Below the pieces are notes generated by a model. The model saw only the letters and a program-made list of their open reading frames with translations, ran no database searches and was not told the DNA's origin. A stretch of 64,000 nt of DNA from UBA11574 sp963752565 (GTDB lineage Bacteria; Desulfobacterota; Desulfobacteria; Desulfobacterales; UBA11574), in contig CAVVZC010000024.1 in the NCBI GenBank assembly GCA_963752565.1, positions 1 to 64,000 of the forward strand, given 5' to 3'. A program made the position numbers and the translations under genes. Below, one piece after another: positions 62,855 through 64,000 of the stretch (its first letter is position 1; every line of letters starts with the position of its first letter).

Positions 62855-64000
62855 GTGCCTGTTAAGTTCAAAAGTATATTCAAATCTTCATTTAAAATGA
62901 ACCTCCCCACAGTCCAGTTGGTGTGGGCTCTTGGTTTTCCCCCAATTCCAAAAAATAACTATTTTCACTGTGTTTCGACAATCTCCGGGGTATTCCGTCA
63001 ATGGCGAAAACTATTTTATACTTTAATATTTATCACTTCTGCCATCATCTTATTCCCTAAACCATTAATATATGCAGCAGACGTAACATTGGCATGGACC
63101 GCCAATTCCGAAACTGATCTTGCCGGATATTATATTTACTATAAAAGCGGTACTTCAGGCCCTCCATATAGCGGGACAGAGGTTGATGAAGGTCACTCGC
63201 CGATCCAGGTATCCCTGGCATGAGCTTGCAGATCCGACACATCCGGAATACACCTTGCACGGTCTGAGCGATACCGAAACTTCTTTCTTGGTGCTTACCG
63301 CTTACGACTCCGATAATAATGAAAGTGGTTTTTCAAATGAAGTATCTTATCAACCACCCGCAGCACCGACCCTCAGCAGCCTGTCCATCAGCGGAGACAG
63401 TTCGGTTAATGAAAACAGCAGCGCCAGCTACACGGCAACCGCCGCGTTCAGTGACGGAAGCACGCAGATCGTCTCAGGCAGTGCCGCCTGGAGCGACAAC
63501 TCATCCTATGCGAGCATCAACAACAGCGGCGTTCTGACCACCATGGAAGTGCCGGCAGACACGGCGGTGACCATCCAGGCAAGCTACACCATCGACGGGA
63601 TTACCGAAACCGCAACAATAGAGGTCGACGTAGCAGATGTTTATAATCCACCGACCCTCAGCAGCCTGTCCATCAGCGGAGACAGTTCGGTTAATGAAAA
63701 CAGCAGCGCCAGCTACACGGCAACCGCCGCGTTCAGTGACGGAAGCACACAGATCGTCTCGGGCAGTGCCGCCTGGAGCGACAACTCATCCTATGCGAGC
63801 ATCAACAACAGCGGCGTTCTGACCACCATCCGAAGTGCCGGCAGACACGGCGGTGACCATCCAGGCCGGCTATTCTATCGACGGAATTACCAAAACCGCA
63901 ACAAAAGTAATAGATATAACGGATGTTTATGTTCCACCGACCCTCAGCAGCCTGTCCATCAGCGGAGACAGTTCGGTTAATGAAAACAGCAGCGCCAGCT
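62855..64000 (+). CDS. Secreted Fn3/Ig-like domain surface protein (frameshifted, partial)
   Basis: The first frame (GTG 62855; later starts possible) encodes a signal segment at about 52-74 (LFYTLIFITSAIILF..YAAD) and the start of a fibronectin type III domain (VTLAWTANSETDLAGYYIYY). Near 63210 an extra G in CTGGCATGAG shifts it. The domain continues from there in another frame (ELADPTHPEYTLHGL, FLVLTAYDSDNNESGFSNEV), then Ig-like repeats of 95 residues begin (TLSSLSISGDSSVNENSSASY). A second +1 insertion occurs at about 63828 (ACCATCCGAAG against ACCATGGAAG). The gene runs off the window. It is downstream of the c-di-GMP riboswitch and probably an adhesin. Confidence 0.75.
63366..64000 (+). 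repeat. Tandem 285-bp Ig-like (Big_2-type) repeats
   Basis: Units begin at 63366, 63651 and 63937 with CCGACCCTCAGCAGCCTGTC. The periods are 285 and 286 bases; the odd base is the +1 insertion. Units one and two are almost identical over about 180 bases and differ more at their ends. The third runs off the window. Confidence 0.9.

Noticed and set aside
1..64000. tRNA, rRNA, prophage or integrase genes
   Set aside because: I looked for typical tRNA arms, rRNA motifs and integrase/transposase signatures and saw none; a tRNAscan/Infernal run would be needed to be certain.

Overview
The window looks like a chromosome segment of a Gram-negative, largely anaerobic bacterium, most likely a member of the Desulfobacterota (Desulfobacterales-like). 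This is inferred from the gene mix: a CFI-box-type C-terminal sorting region, multi-PAS regulators ending in a LuxR helix-turn-helix, ADP-forming acyl-CoA synthetase subunits, ferredoxin-type proteins, lipoproteins and c-di-GMP riboswitches. No rRNA or marker gene is present to prove it. Gene density is moderate, intergenic regions are long and repeat-rich, and several genes are broken.

Region 1 (1-7400) is a giant inverted duplication with its axis near position 3502. Both arms carry the cassette subtilase / TlpA-like thioredoxin / (repeat) / MauE-DoxX-like membrane protein / rhodanese. The right arm (3540-7389) is mostly intact. The left arm (1-3463, running off the window) is decayed, yet it keeps the unshifted reading frame at one place where the right-arm subtilase has a one-base insertion. 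A near-perfect 28-nt hairpin sits at the axis.

Region 2 (7400-20500) holds a secreted amidase, the ABC-F protein EttA, phosphoglucomutase, cyanase, a PilZ protein, a lipoprotein beta-propeller, a putative GEMM riboswitch before an orphan ORF, a HAD phosphatase, a DUF5658 membrane protein, a putative molybdenum-carrier protein and a quinone oxidoreductase. Two copies of a MITE-like element with TATAGCGGTT ends occur, at 7465 and 20226.

Region 3 (20500-38200) holds a tandem nitroreductase (SagB-like) next to an M24 protein without metal ligands, a DHFR-like reductase, a DUF2779 nuclease-like protein, an OYE-type oxidoreductase, thiol peroxidase, an HDOD protein, an amino-acid-type binding protein, EcsC, an acyl-CoA ligase, a dienelactone hydrolase and a DEAD-box helicase with no canonical start codon. 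A foldback repeat family of about 300 bp occurs at 6027, 23385 (two tandem copies) and 30448.

Region 4 (38300-54000) starts with a secreted WD40-caspase protein with an EF-hand-like loop, overlapping a DsbA-type remnant. It continues with a SagB-like nitroreductase, Yip1, CBS and radical SAM proteins, a chimeric remnant (glycosyltransferase N-terminus joined to a DbpA-type RNA-binding C-terminus), an APC permease-Usp fusion, a ferredoxin-type protein and split ADP-forming acyl-CoA synthetase genes.

Region 5 (54000-64000) holds STAS and CBM48 small proteins, a PAS-LuxR regulator, a Sel1 protein, an isoaspartyl peptidase/asparaginase, a PLP decarboxylase, and a clear c-di-GMP-I (GEMM) riboswitch upstream of a secreted Fn3/Ig-like protein. 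That protein has nearly identical 285-bp repeats and two +1 frameshifts, and it runs off the window. The PilZ protein and the two GEMM candidates point to c-di-GMP as a signalling theme.
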